A stretch of 7,363 nucleotides of DNA, taken from positions 1 to 7,363 of the forward strand of contig JAFTSR010000244.1 in NCBI GenBank assembly GCA_017467225.1. The letters run 5' to 3'. Made by a program: the position numbers and the translations under genes. Below are positions 1-5,612 of this stretch, piece after piece (the stretch's first letter is position 1; each line of letters opens with the position of its first letter). The stretch comes from Clostridia bacterium (GTDB lineage: Bacteria; Bacillota_A; Clostridia; Oscillospirales; CAG-272). Under the pieces are notes generated by a model. That model ran no database searches and had not been told where the DNA came from. It saw nothing but the letters and a program-made list of their open reading frames with translations.

Positions 1-482
1 CCGAAATACAGCTTGTGGTAGTTGCCACCCTTCTCATCGTAATAGCGGTTGGGAATGGTATCGTCTCCCAAGAAATCGCTCTCATGCAGCATGGGCGTCG
101 CTATCTTTTTGCAGATAAATACCAGCGTTGCCTCCTCGAAATACGGCGTATTTTCAGCATACTTCACCGTAAAGCCGCATTCTGCAATTTTGTCCACGTC
201 ACGACCGGACTTGGTGCCGCAAAAGCCGAGCTTGGCTTTATCCTCGGCAGGCAACAGCGCCATAGAAAAAGTATCACTTTCCTCCATCAAAGAATAGGTG
301 TAGCGCTCGGGACGCACCGCGCTGATCATCACATCCTTGCCCCACATGACACCAAGCGTTCCCCAACCAACCGTCATGGTGTTGATTTTGTCCCCTGCCG
401 CAGCCGTCAAAAGCATTCCCCGGTGGAACATCGAAAAAACATCTCCCCCAAGCTCAGTCGGGGTGATCTCACGAAATGACAT
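1..482 (-). CDS. Flavin reductase-like domain protein, partial (3' end off the window)
   Basis: The minus strand reads 160 complete residues starting MSFREITPTELGG and running off the left edge at ...YHKLYFG. Visible blocks are KINTMTVGWGTLGVMWGK (about residues 32-49), RPERYTYSLMEESDTF (57-72), FCGTKSGRDVDK (88-99), and a YFEEA...VFICKK segment (114-126). These match the flavin reductase-like (flavoredoxin/FMN-binding split-barrel) proteins common in Clostridia, which bind FMN in the cytoplasm and pass electrons from reduced flavin or NAD(P)H. Family members are usually about 165-190 residues, so probably only a few to some 25 residues are missing. The ATG at 482 has a strong AAGGAGG ribosome site 6 bases upstream (489-495). 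The electron acceptor cannot be told. A different start is unlikely because nothing coding-like precedes the ribosome site. Confidence 0.88.
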   Translation of the reverse strand, partial: MSFREITPTELGGDVFSMFHRGMLLTAAAGDKINTMTVGWGTLGVMWGKDVMISAVRPERYTYSLMEESDTFSMALLPAEDKAKLGFCGTKSGRDVDKIAECGFTVKYAENTPYFEEATLVFICKKIATPMLHESDFLGDDTIPNRYYDEKGGNYHKLYF

Positions 483-488
483 GGTAAG

Positions 489-495
489 CCTCCTT
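489..495 (-). promoter_or_regulatory. Ribosome binding site of the flavin reductase-like gene
   Basis: AAGGAGG on the minus strand, 6 bases before the ATG at 482. It fixes the start codon. Confidence 0.85.
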
Positions 496-506
496 GTATC
501 GAAATC

Positions 507-536
507 AGTATAGTATATGTATTTTTGCTTTGGAAA
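507..536 (-). promoter_or_regulatory. Candidate promoter of the flavin reductase-like gene
   Basis: On the minus strand TTTCCA (531-536) and TATACT (507-512) are separated by 18 bases, leaving a short leader of about 20 bases before the start codon. The -10 is good and the -35 is poor. It begins immediately after the hairpin that ends the upstream protease gene, which supports separate transcription. Confidence 0.4.
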
Positions 537-562
537 GCACCCAAGGCACAGACCTTGGGTGC
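537..562 (-). terminator. Hairpin after the protease gene, likely intrinsic terminator
   Basis: A perfect 10-bp inverted repeat, GCACCCAAGG and CCTTGGGTGC around a 6-base loop, lies 6 bases past the TAA of the minus-strand protease gene. On the minus strand it is followed only by TTTCC, a weak U-tract; on the plus strand it is followed by AAATTTTT. It may act in both directions, but no plus-strand gene needs it here. Confidence 0.65.
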
Positions 563-568
563 AAATTT

Positions 569-2266
569 TTACTCGTAATAATATGCGAGAATGCGGATCA
601 GCGTGTCATCATAATCAGAATCTGTGTAGACAAAGAGCTCGACCCACATGCCGGTTGCCTCGTTGTAGAACTGGTGTATCGTTCCACCCGACTCGGTTCG
701 TCCGCTGATGGCTGCCTCATATACAAAGCCTTCGCTTCTGAGGTAGGCCGTATAGCGATCGTACTGTGCCTGGCTGTAGCGATATGCGTGATATGCATAT
801 TCGCGATCATAGCCATCGATCTTATCAACATATTCTCCACCAAGCAGGAAATCCAAAGAATACAGACATCTTGCCGCGGGAGTAACCGTCTGATAAGCAT
901 GGATGTAGGTGAATCTGTAGGTGCCTGTCAGATCGAGATTTTCATCCACTTCAAAAGCACAGATCGAATTCTGAACCTCATTGTTATGCCATGCCACAAA
1001 CTCGGCCAGGCTCTTGTTGCCGGTATAGCGAAGATTGTTCAAATCGGAAATCTTGATCGCTGCGTACATATCGTTACCGCGTGTATAGGTACCCTTGTTA
1101 ACCGCAATGACCTCGCCATACTGATTGACCAGCGGACCGCCGCTGTTTCCGCTGGAAATAGACGCGGTCGTCAAATAGCAGTCTGCCAGGCCGTATGTCA
1201 GCGAAGGCAGAGAAATCACGCCGTCGGTAAAGTTACCTACAGCCCATCCCAATGCAGCACCGCAAGCATAAGCATTGCTTCCGACGACAGCATTCTCGTC
1301 ATCGATCACAAGGTAAGGAACGTTGCTGACATTGATCTTCAGCACGGCAAGATCGTATGCAGGGTCAAACTTCACAATATGGCTCAGAGAATAGCGTCCA
1401 CCGTCAGCCAGTTCCACATCAATCTGAGGATTATTCGAGGAAACCACGCCATTGATAACGTGGAAATTGGTGACCAGCGTTCCCTTGTCATCAATGAAAA
1501 ATCCGGTTCCGATTCCCTCTCCGCCGTTGATCAGAATTCTGACGGTACGCTTGCGAACGTAGTCTGCCAGTTCTTCAGTCGTCATCAGATCACAGGGAAT
1601 GATCTGCGTATCCAACGTGGTCTGGCAAGTCGTACACTTCTTATTTTTCAAGCCTTCAACCTTATCGGTTGCTGCCGTTACTACTGTCCATTCTGCGGGT
1701 ACATCGTGACCCTTGCGTGCAATGCTGTCAGTCATAAGCGTCGTACCGCACACGGTGCACTCGGTATGCTTTTCACCGTCGGCCGTGCAGCTGGCCTGGC
1801 GGTCAACAATCCATGCACCGGCTGTATGTGCCTTGACGGGAATAACATCCGTCAACAGAACGGTTTCACACGCAATGCAAGACACCTTCTTGCTGCCTTC
1901 CTTGCTGCAAGTAGCCTCGCTGACGATCACCCAGTCGCCTGCTTTATGATTTTTGCAGTTGATAGGCTGCGTTTCCAACGTAGTGCCGCACACAGTGCAA
2001 GCAACGTGGCGAGAGCCTTCCACTTCGCAAAGCGGATCGCAATCCACCACCCATTCACCCGGTGTATGCGCCTGGCATGCAATACTGTCTTTCAAAACAA
2101 TCTCACCGCAATCGACACACTCCACGTGTCGGCTGCCGGCGGCTTTACAAGTGGCCTCCTGATCGACGATCCATTCACTCATTACGTGCTGATGCGTACA
2201 ACCGGTCAGAAGCAAAACACAGAAAATGCAAACGAAGAAAGGGACAAGCTTGATGAAGGTTTTCAT
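569..2266 (-). CDS. Lipoprotein with five CxxC repeats and a trypsin/HtrA-like serine protease domain
   Basis: A 565-residue protein. Residues 1-23 are a lipoprotein signal: MKTF-IK, a hydrophobic core, and a lipobox LLTGC with Cys23, so it should be secreted and anchored to the outer face of the membrane. Residues 31-226 hold five repeats of about 40 residues, each with a Trp, a CxxC pair (50/53, 90/93, 130/133, 170/173, 211/214) and usually a further Cys and His. Residues about 233-415 form a chymotrypsin-fold protease: GIGTGFFI, TNFHV (His269), AYDLAVLK (Asp305) and SSGNSGGP (Ser375) give a complete triad as in HtrA/DegP peptidases. No PDZ domain follows; instead residues 445-565 are a Tyr-rich domain with a pattern of Y-x2-Y and GF-x-Y. 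The frame stays open to 2479, but the start at 2266 is preferred: it gives the signal peptide, has AAAGGA upstream, and lies downstream of a strong promoter. Substrate unknown. Confidence 0.88.
   Translation of the reverse strand: MKTFIKLVPFFVCIFCVLLLTGCTHQHVMSEWIVDQEATCKAAGSRHVECVDCGEIVLKDSIACQAHTPGEWVVDCDPLCEVEGSRHVACTVCGTTLETQPINCKNHKAGDWVIVSEATCSKEGSKKVSCIACETVLLTDVIPVKAHTAGAWIVDRQASCTADGEKHTECTVCGTTLMTDSIARKGHDVPAEWTVVTAATDKVEGLKNKKCTTCQTTLDTQIIPCDLMTTEELADYVRKRTVRILINGGEGIGTGFFIDDKGTLVTNFHVINGVVSSNNPQIDVELADGGRYSLSHIVKFDPAYDLAVLKINVSNVPYLVIDDENAVVGSNAYACGAALGWAVGNFTDGVISLPSLTYGLADCYLTTASISSGNSGGPLVNQYGEVIAVNKGTYTRGNDMYAAIKISDLNNLRYTGNKSLAEFVAWHNNEVQNSICAFEVDENLDLTGTYRFTYIHAYQTVTPAARCLYSLDFLLGGEYVDKIDGYDREYAYHAYRYSQAQYDRYTAYLRSEGFVYEAAISGRTESGGTIHQFYNEATGMWVELFVYTDSDYDDTLIRILAYYYE
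1589..2176 (-). repeat. Five tandem 40-codon CxxC repeats inside the protease gene
   Basis: Encoded residues 31-226. Trp marks each unit at 32, 72, 112, 152 and 193, and the CxxC pair always falls 18 and 21 residues later. A third Cys at Trp+8 (40, 80, 120, 160) is present in units 1-4, but unit 5 has Asp201 there. Units 1-4 also share a His near the end (67, 107, 147, 187). Similar Cys-rich repeats occur in Clostridia surface proteins; metal binding or disulphides are possible, but this is inference. Confidence 0.85.
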
Positions 2267-2274
2267 TTTTACTA

Positions 2275-2280
2275 TCCTTT
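2275..2280 (-). promoter_or_regulatory. Ribosome binding site of the lipoprotein protease
   Basis: AAAGGA on the minus strand, 8 bases before the ATG at 2266. Although modest, it decides the start, because the reading frame is open for another 71 codons upstream and those codons cover the promoter and the neighbouring hairpin. Confidence 0.6.
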
Positions 2281-2312
2281 CAGGAAACAAAATTTGGAAT
2301 ATATCCGTTTTT

Positions 2313-2341
2313 AGTATAGCACATGCACTGCAAAAAGTCAA
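2313..2341 (-). promoter_or_regulatory. Promoter of the lipoprotein protease gene
   Basis: On the minus strand TTGACT (2336-2341) and TATACT (2313-2318) are separated by exactly 17 bases, a near-consensus housekeeping sigma promoter. The expected start near 2306 gives a leader of about 40 bases. The region is AT-rich and non-coding. Confidence 0.8.
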
Positions 2342-2392
2342 GCAAAAAATACAAAAAATATGCATATTTTCCGAAAAGTCACATACAGAAAC

Positions 2393-2432
2393 GGCCTCCC
2401 GCTTCAGATTCTCTTCTCTGACACAGGAGGCC
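2393..2432 (-). terminator. Hairpin after the oxidoreductase operon, probable terminator
   Basis: GGCCTCC (2393-2399) and GGAGGCC (2426-2432) form a perfect 7-bp outer stem. An inner TCAGA/TCTGA stem (2404-2408 and 2417-2421) is joined by symmetric 4-base internal loops. It lies 15 bases past the operon stop codon. The minus strand continues GTTTCTG, so the U-tract is weak and rho-independent activity is likely but not certain. Confidence 0.55.
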
Positions 2433-2447
2433 ATATATATGCTTACT

Positions 2448-3545
2448 TCAATCCAGAACACCGTGCTTCTGCGCGGCATTCATCGGTGCGCTGCGCTCGT
2501 ACTTGGACGTGATATCCAGATATCCGCCGCTCTTGGCAGCGCGCTCAAAACCGGTCAGCACCTCCAGCACGTGCAGCGTCTGCTTGTAGGACGCGCGCGG
2601 CAGGCGCCCCTTCTCCAGCGCCGAGGCCATATCGGCAAGACCCAGCATACGGGAGTTTTCGGGATAGTCAAACGCCAAGGGGATTTCTTCATCGCCCTTG
2701 CCCGGCGTATGCAGGATGACAGGACCACCGAAGCAATTGGGGTCAGGCACACGCAGCGTACCCTTGGAGCCGTAGATCTCGATGATCGGCAGCTTTGCAC
2801 CGTAAATATCAAACGAGGTCATGATCGAGGCCACAACGCCCGACGCAAATTCCAGCACGCCGTAATATGAGGTGGGGACGCTGACGGGCAGCATCTCACC
2901 GTAGTGCTCCTTGCAGGTCGCTTCGCGCTCGGCAAACGGCGTGGCAACCATGCCGCCGACGCGCTTGACACCGCCGAGCAGATTGATCAGCGCGGTCACG
3001 TAGTACGGACCCATGTCCATCATCGGACCGCCGCAGTACTGATAGAAAAATGCAGGGTCGGGATGCCAGGACTCCGGTCCGTGTCCCGTCATAAAGGCGG
3101 TCGCACCGACCACATCACCGATAGCGCCCTCGTCGATCAGCTTGCGGCAGGTCTGAATGCCCGCGCCCAGGAAAGTATCGGGTGCACCGCCGATCATCAG
3201 CCCCTTCTCCTCGGCCAATCTGACCAGCTCCACGCCTTCCTCCCAGGATGCGCCCAGCGGCTTCTCAGAGTAGACGTGCTTGCCTGCCAGCAGCGCTGCA
3301 CGGCTGACCTCATAATGCTGATACGGACGCGTCAGGTTCAGGACAATATCCACCTCGTCATCGGCAAACAGCTCATGCATATTCTCGTACAGCTTGGGAA
3401 TGCGATACCGCTTCACAGCGCTCTCTGCACGCTCGCGAATCAGATCGCACACGCCGATCACGTCAACGTCCGAAAAAACCTTGGTGATGTTTTCCAAATA
3501 GATGCCGGAAATGCAACCGACACCGACGATACCGATTTTTTTCAT
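2448..3545 (-). CDS. Gfo/Idh/MocA family oxidoreductase, second copy
   Basis: A 365-residue cytoplasmic NAD(P)-dependent dehydrogenase. The N-terminal Rossmann fold shows IGIVGVGCISG (4-14). The family EKP motif is at 94-96 with catalytic-type Lys95, and the C-terminal alpha/beta domain carries GGPMMDMGPYY (172-182). The Asp177/Tyr181 pair sits at the position of the Asp/His pair of inositol dehydrogenase; Tyr there is known from glucose-fructose oxidoreductase. Members usually oxidise or reduce a sugar or cyclitol hydroxyl; the substrate here is unknown. The protein matches its upstream neighbour over the full length without gaps, at 290 of 365 positions by my hand count. The start at 3545 has GAGGT at 3551-3555, and only 12 bases separate it from the upstream stop, so the two are co-transcribed. 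This is the last gene of the operon. Confidence 0.92.
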   Translation of the reverse strand: MKKIGIVGVGCISGIYLENITKVFSDVDVIGVCDLIRERAESAVKRYRIPKLYENMHELFADDEVDIVLNLTRPYQHYEVSRAALLAGKHVYSEKPLGASWEEGVELVRLAEEKGLMIGGAPDTFLGAGIQTCRKLIDEGAIGDVVGATAFMTGHGPESWHPDPAFFYQYCGGPMMDMGPYYVTALINLLGGVKRVGGMVATPFAEREATCKEHYGEMLPVSVPTSYYGVLEFASGVVASIMTSFDIYGAKLPIIEIYGSKGTLRVPDPNCFGGPVILHTPGKGDEEIPLAFDYPENSRMLGLADMASALEKGRLPRASYKQTLHVLEVLTGFERAAKSGGYLDITSKYERSAPMNAAQKHGVLD

Positions 3546-3557
3546 GTGCTACCTCGC

Positions 3558-4655
3558 TCAATCGAGAATGCCGTGCGGCAGGCCCTGCGGCATGGGAGCC
3601 TCGCGTTCGTACTTGGTGATCAGCTCCAGATAACCGCCACTCTTGACAGCACGCTCAAAGCCGGTCAGAACCTCCAGAACGTGCAGCGTCTGCTTGTAGG
3701 ATGCGCGCGGACGGCGACCCGCCTTGAGAGCCGCTGCCATTTCCGCCAGACCCAGCGCACGGGAGTTTTCGGGATAGTCAAAGGCCAGAGGAATTTCCTC
3801 GTCGCCCTTGCCCGGCGTATGCAGCACGACAGGGCCGCCAAAGCCGTTGGGGTCGGGAACACGCAGCGTACCCTTGGCGCCGTAAATCTCAATAATCGGC
3901 AGCCTTGCACCGTAAATATCAAAGGAAGTCAGAATGGAAGCCACCGCGCCGGACTCAAACTCCATGGTGCCGTAGTAGGAGGTGGGAACGTCGACCGTGA
4001 TGACCTCACCGTTGTGCTCCTTGCAGGTGCACGTTCTGGTCGCGAACGGCGTTGCAACCATGCCGCCAAGTCTTTTGACACCGCCCATCAGATTGATCAG
4101 CGCGGTGACGTAGTACGGACCCATGTCCAGCATCGGACCGCCGCCGTGCTTGTAGTAGAACTCCGGATCGGGATGCCAGGACTCGTGACCGTGACAGGTC
4201 ATAAAAGCCGTCGCACCGACGATATCGCCGATCGCACCCTCGTCGATCAGCTTGCGGCAGGTCTGAATGCCTGCGCCCATGTAGGTGTCGGGCGCGCCTG
4301 CGATCCAAAGACCTTTTTCCTTGGCCAGCTTGACCAGCTCCACGCCTTCCTCCCAAGTCGCGCCCAAGGGCTTCTCGGAATAGACCGGCTTGCCCGCCAA
4401 GAGCGCAGCCTTGGTGACCTCATAATGCTCATAAGGACGGGTGATATTGAGCACAACATCTACCTCGGGATCGGCAAACAGCTCGTACATGTCGTTATAC
4501 AGCTTGGGAATATTGTAATTTTTGACCGCTCTCTCGGCTCTCTCACGAATCAGATCGCACACGCCGATGATCTCAATATCCTTGAAGCGCTTGGTAATGT
4601 TCTCCAGATAAATGCCGGAAATGGCGCCAACACCAACAAAACCGATTCTTGTCAT
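3558..4655 (-). CDS. Gfo/Idh/MocA family oxidoreductase, first copy
   Basis: A 365-residue paralogue of the next gene in the operon. It has the Rossmann motif IGFVGVGAISG (4-14), EKP at 94-96 (Lys95) and GGPMLDMGPYY (172-182, Asp177 and Tyr181). Differences from the second copy cluster at residues 23-29, 165-170 and 206-222 and at the C-terminus (344-360). The cofactor region and the stretches around 260-290 and 317-338 are almost unchanged. Unlike the other copy it has Cys154 and His157 in the FMTCHGH segment. It starts at 4655 with GGAGGA at 4663-4668, 21 bases after the ThuA-like gene. ThuB-type Gfo/Idh enzymes oxidise the C3 hydroxyl of disaccharides, so sugar oxidation is a reasonable but unproven role. 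Confidence 0.92.
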   Translation of the reverse strand: MTRIGFVGVGAISGIYLENITKRFKDIEIIGVCDLIRERAERAVKNYNIPKLYNDMYELFADPEVDVVLNITRPYEHYEVTKAALLAGKPVYSEKPLGATWEEGVELVKLAKEKGLWIAGAPDTYMGAGIQTCRKLIDEGAIGDIVGATAFMTCHGHESWHPDPEFYYKHGGGPMLDMGPYYVTALINLMGGVKRLGGMVATPFATRTCTCKEHNGEVITVDVPTSYYGTMEFESGAVASILTSFDIYGARLPIIEIYGAKGTLRVPDPNGFGGPVVLHTPGKGDEEIPLAFDYPENSRALGLAEMAAALKAGRRPRASYKQTLHVLEVLTGFERAVKSGGYLELITKYEREAPMPQGLPHGILD

Positions 4656-4676
4656 GTCAGTATCCTCCGTTTCAGA

Positions 4677-5399
4677 TCAATACATTTTTGCGTTGTTGAG
4701 ATAACGCTCCACGCTCAGACCGTTCTTTTCGTTATATTCCTTGCCGCCGGCAGCCCAAAGCATGCCGCGCTCCATCAGAATTGCCGCATTGGGAGAGAGA
4801 TCAAACACGTCATCGTGATGACCCAGCGAGTTGTAGAACACGCGTCCTACACCCCAGTACTTGGTCCAAACGACCGGCATATCGACCGGCTTGTTGGAGG
4901 CGTGGTAGTAGTTGACCAGCGGGAAGCGCGTGGTCGCCAGCACCTCGACGGCAGGGTCAACGTGCAGGTAATAATGCTCGCTCTTGACCTTGAAATCCTC
5001 CAGACCCTCGATGATCGGCGAGGTGCCGCGGCGGATATTGACGGTGTACTCCACGCCGTCGCCGCCCGGATGGCTGACCCACTGTCCGCCCGTCATAAAC
5101 TGCCACTGCGTATCGTTGCGGAAGGAATCACACATGCCGCCATGGCATCCGGCAAGGCCGACACCGCGCGCGACCGCCTCGGAGATGTTGTGCGAATACT
5201 TTCCTTCTAAGGATCCGCCCGTCCAGCAGGCAACGATCAGATCGTAGGTGAGCAGCTTTTCATAATCCTCAAAGCAGCTGTGATCATCATAAATTTCAGC
5301 CGAAATGCCGTTTTTCTCCAGCATACCGGCAAAACGCTTGGAAGTCAGCACGGGCTCGTGTCCCTCCCAGCCGCCTTGGAAAACGATGGCTTTTTTCAT
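4677..5399 (-). CDS. ThuA-like domain protein
   Basis: A 240-residue cytoplasmic protein of the ThuA family (class I glutamine amidotransferase-like fold, first named from trehalose utilisation). Visible blocks are VFQGGWEGHEP (6-16), a beta strand YDLIVACWTGG (52-62), GLAGCHGGMCDSF (81-93) at the elbow position of the fold, GGQWVSHPGG (104-113), SEHYYLHVDP (140-149) and MPVVWTKYWGVGRVFYNSLG (174-193) followed by HHDD. Length is normal for single-domain members. ThuA proteins occur next to Gfo/Idh dehydrogenases in sugar catabolic loci; their biochemical reaction is still poorly settled, with roles on 3-keto sugars suggested. It is the first gene of a three-gene operon, starting at 5399 with AAAGGAA at 5407-5413 and a strong promoter upstream. 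Cys85 in GCHGG is of interest because a Cys is the nucleophile in true amidotransferases, but the GxCxGxQ motif is not matched. Confidence 0.85.
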   Translation of the reverse strand: MKKAIVFQGGWEGHEPVLTSKRFAGMLEKNGISAEIYDDHSCFEDYEKLLTYDLIVACWTGGSLEGKYSHNISEAVARGVGLAGCHGGMCDSFRNDTQWQFMTGGQWVSHPGGDGVEYTVNIRRGTSPIIEGLEDFKVKSEHYYLHVDPAVEVLATTRFPLVNYYHASNKPVDMPVVWTKYWGVGRVFYNSLGHHDDVFDLSPNAAILMERGMLWAAGGKEYNEKNGLSVERYLNNAKMY

Positions 5400-5429
5400 A
5401 GTGTAATTCCTTTCGTTCTTTGATTTTTT

Positions 5430-5464
5430 GAGCGGTGCCGCATGATCCGTCCGCGCCGCCGCTC
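5430..5464 (-). promoter_or_regulatory. GC-rich hairpin at the 5' end of the thuA-type operon leader
   Basis: On the minus strand a 12-base arm starting GAGCGG (5453-5464) pairs with an arm ending CCGCTC (5430-5441), with two mismatches and an 11-base loop. It begins only a few bases after the predicted transcription start near 5468. No U-tract follows; the next bases are A-rich. A transcript-stabilising 5' hairpin is more likely than a terminator. Confidence 0.45.
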
Positions 5465-5474
5465 CTCGATTTTC

Positions 5475-5503
5475 ATTGTACCATAGATGTTGTACTTTGT
5501 CAA
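5475..5503 (-). promoter_or_regulatory. Promoter of the thuA-type/oxidoreductase operon
   Basis: On the minus strand TTGACA (5498-5503) and TACAAT (5475-5480) are separated by 17 bases: a consensus -35 and a good -10. The start should fall near 5468, giving a leader of about 70 bases. The promoter faces away from an identical-hexamer promoter at 5531-5559. Confidence 0.88.
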
Positions 5504-5530
5504 TAACATTTCAAAAATCCGGCGAAGGAA

Positions 5531-5559
5531 TTGACAACGCTTGCAATTTGTGTTACAAT
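5531..5559 (+). promoter_or_regulatory. Promoter of the SGNH hydrolase gene
   Basis: TTGACA (5531-5536) and TACAAT (5554-5559) with a 17-base spacer. Start expected near 5566, giving a leader of about 47 bases. The -35 elements of this and the opposing promoter are only 27 bases apart. Confidence 0.88.
5532..5545 (+). promoter_or_regulatory. Candidate LacI-family/cre-like operator
   Basis: TGACAACGCTTGCA matches 12 of 14 positions of the Gram-positive cre consensus TGWAANCGNTNWCA, with the central CG intact. It overlaps the -35 and the first half of the spacer of the rightward promoter, where a bound repressor would block transcription. Part of the match comes from the -35 hexamer itself, so chance cannot be ruled out. 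Confidence 0.35.
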
Positions 5560-5568
5560 AAAAAAAAG

Positions 5569-5587
5569 GCGATGGCATCTCCATCGC
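5569..5587 (+). promoter_or_regulatory. Hairpin at the 5' end of the SGNH hydrolase leader
   Basis: GCGATGG and CCATCGC form a perfect 7-bp stem with a 5-base loop, just after the predicted transcription start and 13 bases before the ribosome site. No U-tract follows, so a terminator is unlikely. It may protect the transcript end. Confidence 0.5.
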
Positions 5588-5612
5588 ACGTTGAACTTTT
5601 GGAGGATACGCC

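Noticed and set aside
15..479. 154-codon plus-strand frame
   Set aside because: It is antisense to the flavin reductase-like gene, which has family motifs and a strong ribosome site.
1589..2176. Possible CRISPR or DNA satellite because of 120-bp periodicity
   Set aside because: The repeats are similar at protein level but diverged in DNA, are in frame, and lack spacers.
494..2314. 606-codon open frame on the plus strand
   Set aside because: It lies antisense to the lipoprotein protease, whose triad, lipobox and repeats are clear. The antisense product has no recognisable domain and no good ribosome site.
2267..2479. 71-residue N-terminal extension of the protease
   Set aside because: It would cover the strong promoter at 2313-2341 and the hairpin at 2393-2432, and would bury the lipoprotein signal peptide.
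2904..5210. 768-codon open frame on the plus strand
   Set aside because: It is antisense to both oxidoreductases and the ThuA-like gene. Its apparent internal repeat only mirrors the gene duplication, and the openness follows from codon bias.
4677..5399. ThuA-like protein considered as a true glutamine amidotransferase
   Set aside because: The GCHGG segment lacks the GxCxGxQ nucleophile motif, while the overall pattern fits ThuA-like proteins.
5430..5464. Hairpin considered as a terminator between the divergent genes
   Set aside because: No U-tract follows it on the minus strand and there is no upstream leftward gene to terminate; it sits in a 5' leader.
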